DNA from: Blastopirellula marina
GTDB lineage: Bacteria > Planctomycetota > Planctomycetia > Pirellulales > Pirellulaceae
DNA: 64,000 nucleotides
Reading direction: 5' to 3'
NCBI RefSeq assembly: GCF_002967715.1
Contig: NZ_PUIA01000069.1
Span: 310,001 to 374,000 of the forward strand
Positions 53,603 to 61,535 of this stretch are shown piece after piece. The position numbers were made by a program, and so were the translations under genes. The notes below the pieces were generated by a model that made no database searches, was not told the origin of the DNA, and worked only from the letters and a program-made list of their open reading frames with translations. The first letter of the stretch is position 1, and each line of letters begins with the position of its first letter.

Positions 53603-54673
53603 ATGATTCGCTACCTGATTTCGCTACTCTTCTGCGCGCTTTCCCTTTCATCGCTCGTCGCAGATGAAGTCCCGTGGCTGGCCGAGGTGAATACGCCGCC
53701 TGCCGAACTACTTGCTACCGAACAGATCGGGCATCCAGAGGCCTTTGTCCGTCAAGCATGGCCGCAGCAGCACACCAAAATCCGCGACCAGTGGAAAGCG
53801 TTTCTCGGAGCTTACTCGTTCCCTGATCTTCCCTTAAGGATGGAAACGCTAAAGGAAGAGCGTCTCGAACATTGCACGCGGCGACTGATTCGCTACCAGG
53901 CCGAACCAGGCCGCATGGTGCGAGCGTACGTGTTGATTCCTCACGACCATGCCGACGAGAAGCTACCAGCCATCGTGGCGTTTCATGGAACGAACCCACG
54001 GACGTTTGACAAGCTGGTTGGCCTCGACGCCGAGCCGGAACGTCACATGGGCTTGCGGCTGGCCGAGCAGGGATTCGTGGTAATTTGTCCCGAGAACTTT
54101 CTATGGGAAAAGGACTCGTACAAGGCCTCCACCGAAGCGGCCCTGAAGAACCATCCCAGTAGCAAAGGAATGGCCGTCATGCTGGCCGATGGGATGCGAG
54201 CGGTCGACGTGCTGCTCCGCTTCGACAACGTCGATCCCCAGAGAATCGGGGCCTACGGGCATTCACTTGGGGCGAAAGAAGCGTTCTACCTGATCGCGAT
54301 GGACGATCGAATCCGCGCGGCGGTGGCCAGTGAAGGGGGAATCGAGATCGGCTTCAGCAACTGGGATGCCGTGTGGTACTTGGGAAGTGACGTGAAGCAG
54401 GCAGGCTTCGAGCGGAAGCATGAAGAGCTAGTCTCGCTGATCGCTGGTCGACCGTTTCTCGTGCTCGGTGGAGAAACGGGCCGCGGCTGTGCTGATGGCG
54501 AGCGCAGCTGGCCAGCACTTTACCATGGGCACGAAATCTGGAAGGCCTGCTGGCCCGAACCCGTACGGATCGGGCTCTTGAATCACGGGCAAGGTCACTC
54601 GTTGCCATGGAACGCAGGCGAGAAAGCGATCCAGTGGCTGACGGCATACGTGGCGAAACGTGCGGCGGAGTAA
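53603..54673 (+). CDS. Secreted alpha/beta-hydrolase (esterase)
   Basis: A 356-residue protein with a signal peptide (YLISLLFCALSLSSLVA). The fold marks are IVAFHGTNPRTF (oxyanion), the nucleophile GHSLGAKEAF, and NHGQGHSLPWNAGE with the catalytic His; an acidic residue lies between. It resembles dienelactone hydrolase and acetyl-xylan-esterase types. It may deacylate a polysaccharide processed together with the sulfatase upstream. That pairing is inference. Confidence 0.85.
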   Translation: MIRYLISLLFCALSLSSLVADEVPWLAEVNTPPAELLATEQIGHPEAFVRQAWPQQHTKIRDQWKAFLGAYSFPDLPLRMETLKEERLEHCTRRLIRYQAEPGRMVRAYVLIPHDHADEKLPAIVAFHGTNPRTFDKLVGLDAEPERHMGLRLAEQGFVVICPENFLWEKDSYKASTEAALKNHPSSKGMAVMLADGMRAVDVLLRFDNVDPQRIGAYGHSLGAKEAFYLIAMDDRIRAAVASEGGIEIGFSNWDAVWYLGSDVKQAGFERKHEELVSLIAGRPFLVLGGETGRGCADGERSWPALYHGHEIWKACWPEPVRIGLLNHGQGHSLPWNAGEKAIQWLTAYVAKRAAE

Positions 54674-54760
54674 TCCGCTTTTCGTTTCAACCCAGGCGAA
54701 ATGCGTGTTACGATAACCGCTCTTCGGTCGATTTCCCCCTGCCAAAAGCGAGCCTGCCTG

Positions 54761-55951
54761 ATGCGTTGCCTTGCGATTCTTTTATTGACAACGATGTGCC
54801 CGGCCCATGTGCTTCTGGCGGGTGATCTTGCCGTCGACAGCGACTTCTCAAGCGGGTCGGCAAAAGTCATTGAGATCGATCAAAAGAATCGCATTATTCG
54901 TATTGAGCCAGAAGCGAATCCCGAGCGTGGCTGGGAATGCTGGTGGTACATGCAGGTTACCGGCATCGAGCCTGGCGAAACAATCACGATCGACGTCGGC
55001 AGTGCCCCTTGGGCCACACCCAATCAGGCCGCTGTGAGTTCCGACAATCGGACCTGGCAACAATCGTCCGCAGGCAAGCGAGACGGAAAACGCATTGCCT
55101 ACCAGCATAAGGCCGAAAGCGAGACTTGCTGGTTTGCCTGGGGACCACCATTCACAGTAGAAGATGCCCAGCGTCTGGTCGACCAGTCGGCTAAGAATAG
55201 CCCACATGTTACCTCCTTCGAACTGTGCCAAACGCGTGCAGGCCGGACGGTCCCTGCTTTGCGTGTGAAAGAAGAAGGAGTGCCTGACGAGCAGCGAAAA
55301 GGGATCTGGATTCAAGCACGGCAGCATGCATGGGAATCTGGTTCGAGTTGGGTTTCCCGTGGCTTTGTCCAGTGGCTGCTGAGTGACGATCCGCGCGCGA
55401 CGACGCTACGTCAGAAATCGCTCATCACTATTGTCCCGGTGATGGATATCGATAATGTCGCAATCGGAGCAGGGGGGAAGAACCAGATCCCGCAGGATCA
55501 TAATCGCGACTGGAGTGACAAACCGCACTGGAATAGCGTGAAAGTGGCCCAGCAACAGATCCTCGAGCAAGACAAAGCCGGGCAGTTCGACTTGTTCGTC
55601 GATCTGCATAATCCCGATGCGGGAGCCAAGAATCCTTACTTCTACACCACGACGTCCGACTACCTTTCCGAGGAAGGGAATCGCAATCTTCAGCACTTCC
55701 TGGCAACTTCACGTCTGGAAATCACCGGCCCCTTGGCATTCAAAGGTGAGACGCGCGAATCAGGTCCAAGCTACGATAAGAACTGGACTCAGATCAGTAA
55801 GAACTGGGTTACCAAGAATACGACCAAGGGCGTTGTGGCAGTAACGCTCGAGACAGCCTGGAACACACCGCATAGCAACCAGGAAGGCTACATGACCGTC
55901 GGTCATCAACTGGGACTGGCTATCGAGCGTTACTTCCGCACGATGCCGTAG
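54761..55951 (+). CDS. Secreted M14-family zinc carboxypeptidase
   Basis: A 396-residue protein. ATG 54761 (MRCLAILLLTTMCPAHVLLA) opens a signal peptide. The first 140 residues form a beta-rich N-domain as in cytosolic carboxypeptidases, with WECWWYMQVTG. The M14 domain follows: zinc ligands His189 and Glu192 (RQHAWESG), His283 (VDLHNPD), and catalytic Glu364 (VTLETAWN). It removes C-terminal amino acids, or acts on peptidoglycan-like peptides. It is co-directional with the sulfatase and esterase genes. Confidence 0.92.
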   Translation: MRCLAILLLTTMCPAHVLLAGDLAVDSDFSSGSAKVIEIDQKNRIIRIEPEANPERGWECWWYMQVTGIEPGETITIDVGSAPWATPNQAAVSSDNRTWQQSSAGKRDGKRIAYQHKAESETCWFAWGPPFTVEDAQRLVDQSAKNSPHVTSFELCQTRAGRTVPALRVKEEGVPDEQRKGIWIQARQHAWESGSSWVSRGFVQWLLSDDPRATTLRQKSLITIVPVMDIDNVAIGAGGKNQIPQDHNRDWSDKPHWNSVKVAQQQILEQDKAGQFDLFVDLHNPDAGAKNPYFYTTTSDYLSEEGNRNLQHFLATSRLEITGPLAFKGETRESGPSYDKNWTQISKNWVTKNTTKGVVAVTLETAWNTPHSNQEGYMTVGHQLGLAIERYFRTMP

Positions 55952-55963
55952 CGTCACGCCGCG

Positions 55964-57004
55964 TTACTTCGGCGGCGAGAACTGGCTGATTAGCGATTTC
56001 TTTTTGTCATCGGCTTCGAATACATGCAGCCCGAATTTTTGGGCGAGCTCTTCAAAGACCTTGATACCGCGCACGCTATTTCCCTTGACATCGAGCTTTG
56101 GCGAGAACGTCCCGATACCACCCTGCCCAGGAATCACGGCGACGATACCACCTCCGACGCCACTTTTTGCGGGAATGCCGATACGGTAAGCCCACTCGCC
56201 GGCGTAGTCGTACATGCCGCAGGTATGCATCACGCTGAGCAGGTCTTTCACATATTCGGCGTCGATCGCCCGCACACCGGTAATCGGATTCACGCCGCCG
56301 TTAGCCAGGGTCGCCCCCATCACTGCCAGGTCGTGGCAGGTAACCAGCAAACTGCACTGTTGAAAGTAAAGCTCCAAGGTTTCGTCGAGTCGATCGCTGA
56401 CCATGTCGAAATTGAGCATCAAGTGACCAATCGCTCGATTTCGATGGCCGGTCATTCGCTCTGATGTGAAGACCGAGTTGTCGACGTAAACGGTGCGTCC
56501 GCAGTATCGACCGAACATCTCGATCATCCGCGTGACTCGCTCGGGGTAGTCCTTGCCGTCGACCAGGTCGGCCGCAGCAATCGCCCCGGCATTAATCATC
56601 GGGTTGAAAGGGCGATTGGCGACTTGATCGAGCGTGATGGAATTGAAGGCCTCGCCAATGGGCTGCACGCCGATCTTAGAAAGGACGTGCTCGCGGCCGT
56701 GGTCTTCCAGGGCCAGGCCAAACATAAACGGCTTCGAAGCAGACTGTATCGTGAACTGCTGATCACTGTCCCCTACATCGATCGCCTGACCTTGCACGGA
56801 AACGGCTGATATACCAAACCAGGCAGGGTTGGCCTTGGCCAGTTCCGGGATATAGCTGGCAACCACGCCGTCATCAAGCGACGCGTACTTTGCGTGAATC
56901 TCTCGCAAGACCTCCCGCAACGGGGATGCAGCGGATTTCATCCGCGTAAGCAAAGCATCCAAATGCGACAGGGGCTCATCGGTACCGTTTTGAGAGGAGT
57001 TCAT
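55964..57004 (-). CDS. glsA: Glutaminase A
   Basis: A 346-residue enzyme of the beta-lactamase-like fold that hydrolyses glutamine to glutamate and ammonia. The catalytic Ser-x-x-Lys is Ser88 and Lys91 (IQSASKPF). Other marks: PFNPMINAGAIA, ERMTGHRNRAIGHLM, TLANGGVNPITG, SGVGGGIVAVIPG. Its length is slightly above the usual 310. It starts 18 bases after the end of the ParA-like gene, in the same direction, so it may share its transcript. Confidence 0.96.
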   Translation of the reverse strand: MNSSQNGTDEPLSHLDALLTRMKSAASPLREVLREIHAKYASLDDGVVASYIPELAKANPAWFGISAVSVQGQAIDVGDSDQQFTIQSASKPFMFGLALEDHGREHVLSKIGVQPIGEAFNSITLDQVANRPFNPMINAGAIAAADLVDGKDYPERVTRMIEMFGRYCGRTVYVDNSVFTSERMTGHRNRAIGHLMLNFDMVSDRLDETLELYFQQCSLLVTCHDLAVMGATLANGGVNPITGVRAIDAEYVKDLLSVMHTCGMYDYAGEWAYRIGIPAKSGVGGGIVAVIPGQGGIGTFSPKLDVKGNSVRGIKVFEELAQKFGLHVFEADDKKKSLISQFSPPK

Positions 57005-57022
57005 ACAGTTTTCCCCACGCCA

Positions 57023-57793
57023 CTACTTGATCAGCGAGTTGGCGACTAGATTCAACTCGCGGGTGAAAGGATGCTCGGGATAACGATTAACGAACAAACC
57101 ACTACTGGCCATGCGTACCAACTCAAAATTAAGCGGCAGCAGGGCCAGCACTTCAGCGCTGTAGATCGTTTCCACCTTATTCTTGAGTTGGGCTCTATCC
57201 ATTCCCGGAGGAATCTTGTTGACGATCAAAGAGACCTCGCTTACATCGAGCCGTCGGGCCAACTCCAACGTGACCGAGCTGCCCTGAAAGTCTTGCTGAT
57301 CGGGACGCAGCACCAGCAAGAGACGGTCGGAGATGACAATCGATAACAGCGTTTCTTCATTCACGCCGGGATGCGTATCGATTAGCAGGAAATCGAGATT
57401 CAGCTTTTGAATCAATCGTTTGAAACCATCGTTAAGCAGACCGACATCGTAACCTTCTTTCAGGACACGACCGATCTCACTTGTCTTGATGCTCGCCGGC
57501 ACCAGGAACACCCGTGGGCGTTCGTCGCCGGCAGCGACATTGCCAATCGCCGCATCGGTTACATCGTAAGCGGCATCCTCGATCTGACAGTCTCCCCACA
57601 AAAAATCATTCAAACAGTGGGTAACACGATCTTCGGTCAGATGAAAGACGACGTGGATACCAGGGGACTGGATGTCCGTATCCACGATTCCCACGCGATA
57701 GCCGGCTCGGGCAATCGTGACTGCAAGATTCGCAGTTACGTTCGACTTTCCCGTCCCTCCGCGAAAGGAGTGAATAGAAACAATTTTCGACAC
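57023..57793 (-). CDS. MinD/ParA-like ATPase
   Basis: A 256-residue ATPase. GTG 57793 (read as MSKIVSIHSFRGGTGKSNVT) is chosen; the frame is open upstream without coding character. The Walker A is the deviant type FRGGTGKS (residues 10-17) with Arg in place of the signature Lys, then DTDIQSPGIHVVF and IDTHPGVNEE. Typical dimerising ParA/MinD proteins position cargo, pili or polar complexes. It follows an FHA gene (69 bases) and precedes glsA; a regulated positioning or signalling role is inferred. Confidence 0.9.
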   Translation of the reverse strand: MSKIVSIHSFRGGTGKSNVTANLAVTIARAGYRVGIVDTDIQSPGIHVVFHLTEDRVTHCLNDFLWGDCQIEDAAYDVTDAAIGNVAAGDERPRVFLVPASIKTSEIGRVLKEGYDVGLLNDGFKRLIQKLNLDFLLIDTHPGVNEETLLSIVISDRLLLVLRPDQQDFQGSSVTLELARRLDVSEVSLIVNKIPPGMDRAQLKNKVETIYSAEVLALLPLNFELVRMASSGLFVNRYPEHPFTRELNLVANSLIK

Positions 57794-57862
57794 GCTAAAT
57801 TTTCCCGGAGAGTAGGACTTGAAGCGATAACACGGAAGCAAATCGAAAGGATAATCCGGCGA

Positions 57863-58354
57863 CTACTGGTCCTTCATCTTGCGAGCTCGTTCCTGTAATT
57901 CTCGAAAGACTTCGGTATCGGCAATGTTTTTGACTTCCTCTTCCAGCTTGCTTTCGTCGACCATCAAAAAATCGAGTGCGATCGGATCGATTTCATTCAG
58001 TGTCTGCAGACTCGAAACCGATTCGCTGGAAGTCGAAAACTGAAAGGATGGCCCGTTAGGCCCCAACTGAAAGATCGAATGGTCACTTAGCAGTTCGTCG
58101 TTAATCATCATCCCGTCCAGGACCGTTCCATTACGCCCCAAAGAAACGATTGCCCAATTGCCATCCCGCAGCAGCAACTCGACATGAACTCGAGAGACCT
58201 GCGGATCGGCCAGGCTGATATCGTTCTCGGCTGCTCGTCCGATCGTGACGCGACGGCAATCGGTGAAGTTCCACGTTTGAATCGCATGCCCTCGTGAAGA
58301 ATCGAGCAACTTGAGTGTAAAGGGAATAACCACCCCGTCGGTTGCATTTCCCAT
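57863..58354 (-). CDS. FHA-domain protein
   Basis: A 163-residue protein with an N-terminal FHA domain carrying the canonical phosphothreonine-binding residues: Gly39-Arg40, Ser54-Arg55-x-His57, and Asn75-Gly76. The C-terminal 60 residues form a charged helix (EEEVKNIADTEVFRELQERA). It probably reads phosphorylation by Ser/Thr kinases, numerous in planctomycetes; no kinase gene is in the window. GAGG lies upstream of ATG 58354. The ParA-like gene follows. Confidence 0.92.
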   Translation of the reverse strand: MGNATDGVVIPFTLKLLDSSRGHAIQTWNFTDCRRVTIGRAAENDISLADPQVSRVHVELLLRDGNWAIVSLGRNGTVLDGMMINDELLSDHSIFQLGPNGPSFQFSTSSESVSSLQTLNEIDPIALDFLMVDESKLEEEVKNIADTEVFRELQERARKMKDQ

Positions 58355-58566
58355 GAACCGCCTCGTTCGTAAGGATTACCTAGGTTGAAAACTCCCTGTA
58401 TGCAAGTTGCGTACCTCTCGATGCAGTGGCGCTATTTTCTTTTCACAACATTCAAGAAAGAAAGGATTTACGGTACAGCAACCGATTCTTGGTCTAGCCT
58501 TACGCTGCCCAATATGAAGGCATCCGTCCAGTGAAAGAAGAAAAGCTGCTCATAAATGCGAGGGAT

Positions 58567-58598
58567 GGCCTTCGCCCCGAAAGAGCGAGGCGAAGGCC
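58567..58598 (-). terminator. Hairpin downstream of small gene
   Basis: GGCCTTCGCC and GGCGAAGGCC form a perfect 10-base stem with a 12-base loop, about 22 bases after the 62-residue gene. No long T run follows. Confidence 0.6.
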
Positions 58599-58619
58599 TG
58601 AGCAGGTTCGTTCGTCCGC

Positions 58620-58808
58620 TTACTTCGAGAGTTTCTTCTTGGCGGTGGTAATCCCTTTGCTCACTGTATCGAACGCTTCGGCCGCGTCCATCTTAGCCAG
58701 TAATAGAAAGGCTTCGCTAAGGACGCGTTTGGTTTCCGCCACGGTGATTTCAGTTTTATCGGTATCAACGTTTCGAGAAACTTCGTTGTAGAAATCATTC
58801 AACTTCAT
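58620..58808 (-). CDS. Small helical protein
   Basis: A 62-residue protein (MKLNDFYNEVSRNVDTDKTE...), with AGGAAAG before ATG 58808. It is predicted mainly helical (ETKRVLSEAFLLLAKMDAAE) and ends in a Lys-rich run. No known family is recognised. It is followed by a strong hairpin, which supports it as a real gene. It lies between the FHA and FloA-like genes. Confidence 0.6.
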   Translation of the reverse strand: MKLNDFYNEVSRNVDTDKTEITVAETKRVLSEAFLLLAKMDAAEAFDTVSKGITTAKKKLSK

Positions 58809-58903
58809 GGTGCTTTCCTTTTACGCCAGGGTGTAGTGGTGACAGAGACCTGCCGTAATGTAACGGAATTCATCCCTCAAGTCATGGTTTCATTTAGTGG
58901 CTT

Positions 58904-59239
58904 CTAGCGGGATGCCGACGAGTCCTGGTTTTGCTCGACGATCTGCAACAAATCGCGGCTATCCATGATGGAATTCTTACGGGCTAGATACTGCGATTCG
59001 ACTTCACGAAGTGAAACCTTCTGCCCTCGCTGTACGAGCATGATGTAAGCCTCGGTCACCAGCTTCACATCCGAACCGCGAAGCCGCATACCGATAATGT
59101 CGAAGAGGGATGCCTTGCCGCCGGACAAGAACACCTGAAGCCACGGGCGAAAGATATTAAACACGGTGGAAACCCAGTACAGGATTACCGCCAAGAGAAG
59201 GCCAGTGAGAATTCCGTAGACAAAGCTTGGTACATCCAT
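58904..59239 (-). CDS. Short FloA (flotillin-like) N-terminal-type membrane protein
   Basis: A 111-residue protein from ATG 59239 (MDVPSFVYGILTGLLLAVIL); the frame is open upstream but not coding-like. After a transmembrane helix it has RPWLQVFLSGGKASLFDIIG and MRLRGSDVKLVTEAY, then KVSLREVESQYLARKN. This matches the N-terminal membrane and linker part of FloA; the SPFH body is absent. It could be a decayed flotillin or a separate small membrane protein. The FHA-ParA-GlsA genes lie downstream in the same direction. Confidence 0.6.
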   Translation of the reverse strand: MDVPSFVYGILTGLLLAVILYWVSTVFNIFRPWLQVFLSGGKASLFDIIGMRLRGSDVKLVTEAYIMLVQRGQKVSLREVESQYLARKNSIMDSRDLLQIVEQNQDSSASR

Positions 59240-59392
59240 TGTGCTGGCCCAGTCAGAAGTGTGCGAAAACAACGATGATGATAACGCAGAAAAGTCGCAA
59301 ACAAAATCAAAGCTTAAAATTCGCATCTGGGATGGCGATCGACTACGATACCCACAGAACACACCTACTCTTTCTCCTCCACGAGAGTCACC

Positions 59393-60226
59393 ATGCTGAA
59401 TATTCGCCCCGCGTTGGCCTGCCTGCTGTTATTCGCGACATCCGCTTTCGCCGCTAAGCCTGAAGGGAAAGCTACCGTCTACAAGACTGTCGACGGCCGC
59501 GAACTAAAGCTCTATGTCACCAAGCCTGAAAACTGGAAGAAAACCGATAGCCGTCCGGCGATCGTCTTCTTTCACGGCGGCGGCTGGGTGGGGGGTGCCC
59601 CAGGACAATTTACCGAACACAGTAAGCATTTGGCCGAGCACGGTATGGTGTGCGTTCAGGTCGAGTACCGCTTGCTCGATCGCAAGAACGACGACCCGCC
59701 AGTCATCTGCACCGAAGATGCTTTGGACGCGATGCGTTGGGTCCGCTCGCACGCGAAAGAACTAGGCATCGACTCCGATCGTATCGCAACAGGTGGCGGA
59801 TCGGCTGGTGGGCATCTGGCCGCTTACCTGGGAACAGTCGACCAGGCGAAACAAGAGGTATCGACCAAACCAAACGCGATGGTGCTGTTCAATCCGGTGT
59901 ACGACAACGGCCCCGGTGGCTGGGGCACGCAGCGTGTGAAGGATCGCTACAAGGAATTCTCGCCCGCCCACAACATCAGCGCCGACGATCCGCCGTCGAT
60001 CGTGTTTCTTGGTTCCAAGGACAACCTGATCCCAGTTGCCACTGCCGAGCGGTTTCAGAAAGAGATGAAAGCAGCAGGCGTCAACAGCGAACTTCGTGTG
60101 TACGAAGGACAAGGGCACGGCTTCTTCAACCATGGCAAGGACAATAACCGCTGGTACAACGAAACAGTCCAAGAGATGGACAAGTTTCTCTCCGCGCTCG
60201 GTTGGGTTCAGTCCGATAACCAATAG
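59393..60226 (+). CDS. Secreted alpha/beta-hydrolase (BD-FAE-like esterase)
   Basis: A 277-residue protein with a signal peptide (ALACLLLFATSAFA). Fold marks: VFFHGGGWVGG (oxyanion), nucleophile in GGGSAGGHLAAY, LGSKDNLIP with the Asp, and GQGHGFFNH with the His. BD-FAE-like enzymes cleave feruloyl or acetyl esters on plant or algal glycans. It is convergent with a GH71/99-like gene after 5 bases, and the two may handle related polysaccharides. Confidence 0.9.
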   Translation: MLNIRPALACLLLFATSAFAAKPEGKATVYKTVDGRELKLYVTKPENWKKTDSRPAIVFFHGGGWVGGAPGQFTEHSKHLAEHGMVCVQVEYRLLDRKNDDPPVICTEDALDAMRWVRSHAKELGIDSDRIATGGGSAGGHLAAYLGTVDQAKQEVSTKPNAMVLFNPVYDNGPGGWGTQRVKDRYKEFSPAHNISADDPPSIVFLGSKDNLIPVATAERFQKEMKAAGVNSELRVYEGQGHGFFNHGKDNNRWYNETVQEMDKFLSALGWVQSDNQ

Positions 60227-60231
60227 GCAAG

Positions 60232-61491
60232 TTATGGTTGGATGGGGATGCGATCAGCCAGGGGCGTTTCCCCGCGGATCATCTTCGTCCCTTCGCCGGT
60301 CAGGCGTAGGTACCAATCCGACGGTAGCCCTTCGTAGGTTGCGAAGTTAGCTTCAGGTGGAGGATCGTTCGTCACTTTGAAGATCGCGGTGGCCTCGTCG
60401 ACTTCGTCGAACATCGCAACATAGGCCATCCCGCTTCCTAGCTTTTTCGCCGCGACGAACTGCTCCCAGAAGAATGCGCCACCGCGTCGATCGATGGTGT
60501 CTCGTTCAGCCCGGGGACCTTTCAGATTCGTCCAATCAAACCCCGGATAGATGACCGGCAGGTACTTGGCACCTGCCTGCTGCGCGGCAGCGAAATCTTG
60601 TTGCCAAACATGGGTATTGGCAATCTTCTTTCCCCCGCGTCTTTCGATATTCCCTACGTTCCAGGGACTGATCACGTCAAGCTTGCCAAACGCGGAGGCC
60701 CAACTCGCGTTGCTCTCGCTTCGCCAATCAGGCGGGACACCGCCAACGACCGTTGCCCGGTAGGGTCCCTCTTGATGAAAAAAGTCGATCAACTGATGCG
60801 CGATGTCGGCTGAAAAGCGATCGGGATATAGTCCCCAGATGAAAACAACCGGCAGCCCATCGTGATCGAGGTAGCGCTCGTCACGTGTGACTTTCCGTTC
60901 GTCGCAAAGCTGCTTCCAATCGTCGGTCAGGCGGCCCACGATACGTTCAGTCGGATACCCCGACAAGTCGTAGCAGACGGCAAACGTCCGTCCGGTATCT
61001 TTGGCCGACGTTCGAACGTGTTCCAGAATAGTATCGAAGGAGGGCTGACGAAGGTTGACCAGAAAGCGTTGTACGAACACTCCATCGATGCCGTATTGCT
61101 GCATCCACTGAAAGTGCCGTTGGATCGTTTTCTGGTGCACGCTGCTGTACAGGTAGGCAGGCCGGCCATTGGGATACTTTATGCCAGGAACAGCGTACAT
61201 TTCCGAAGGAGTGAACTCCGACAGGTCAGGCCACATCTGGAAGGTCATCGACTGAGGGGTGATGGTAGGGCGGCGGCTCCAGTGTTGCCACGCCGAATTG
61301 GTTCCGTCATCTGGGCAGCGGAACCAGGCCTGATAGCCGCACATGACCTTGCCGTCGAGCGTGGTCGCATCGACCGGCGGTAGCTGCTGGGCCATAACAA
61401 GACTCGCCGTAAAGCTGATCACGATCAAGCACACCGCGATCAGCAACTTACGGAACGAGCAGGAAAGGGAAGGCAGGTCCCAGGTAAGCAT
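60232..61491 (-). CDS. Secreted GH71/GH99-like glycoside hydrolase
   Basis: A 419-residue protein with a signal peptide (LLIAVCLIVISFTASLVMAQ). The N-terminal region (GKVMCGYQAWFRCPDDGT) and the sequence QRHFQWMQQYGIDGVFVQRF suggest a TIM barrel of the GH71/GH99 kind. Later parts (FDEVDEATAIFKV, PVIYPGFDWTNL) are typical. It probably cleaves alpha-linked glucan or mannan in the envelope. Catalytic residues are not certain. It is followed on the same strand by nothing and preceded by the di-heme protein. Confidence 0.8.
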   Translation of the reverse strand: MLTWDLPSLSCSFRKLLIAVCLIVISFTASLVMAQQLPPVDATTLDGKVMCGYQAWFRCPDDGTNSAWQHWSRRPTITPQSMTFQMWPDLSEFTPSEMYAVPGIKYPNGRPAYLYSSVHQKTIQRHFQWMQQYGIDGVFVQRFLVNLRQPSFDTILEHVRTSAKDTGRTFAVCYDLSGYPTERIVGRLTDDWKQLCDERKVTRDERYLDHDGLPVVFIWGLYPDRFSADIAHQLIDFFHQEGPYRATVVGGVPPDWRSESNASWASAFGKLDVISPWNVGNIERRGGKKIANTHVWQQDFAAAQQAGAKYLPVIYPGFDWTNLKGPRAERDTIDRRGGAFFWEQFVAAKKLGSGMAYVAMFDEVDEATAIFKVTNDPPPEANFATYEGLPSDWYLRLTGEGTKMIRGETPLADRIPIQP

Positions 61492-61535
61492 GACGACTCC
61501 TTAGCGGTCTCAATCAAAGCGTCTTGTGGCAGGCC

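Noticed and set aside
58620-58808. Antitoxin-like interpretation of the 62-residue helical protein
   Set aside because: No toxin-like partner is adjacent, and the sequence has no DNA-binding motif; kept as an unassigned small protein.
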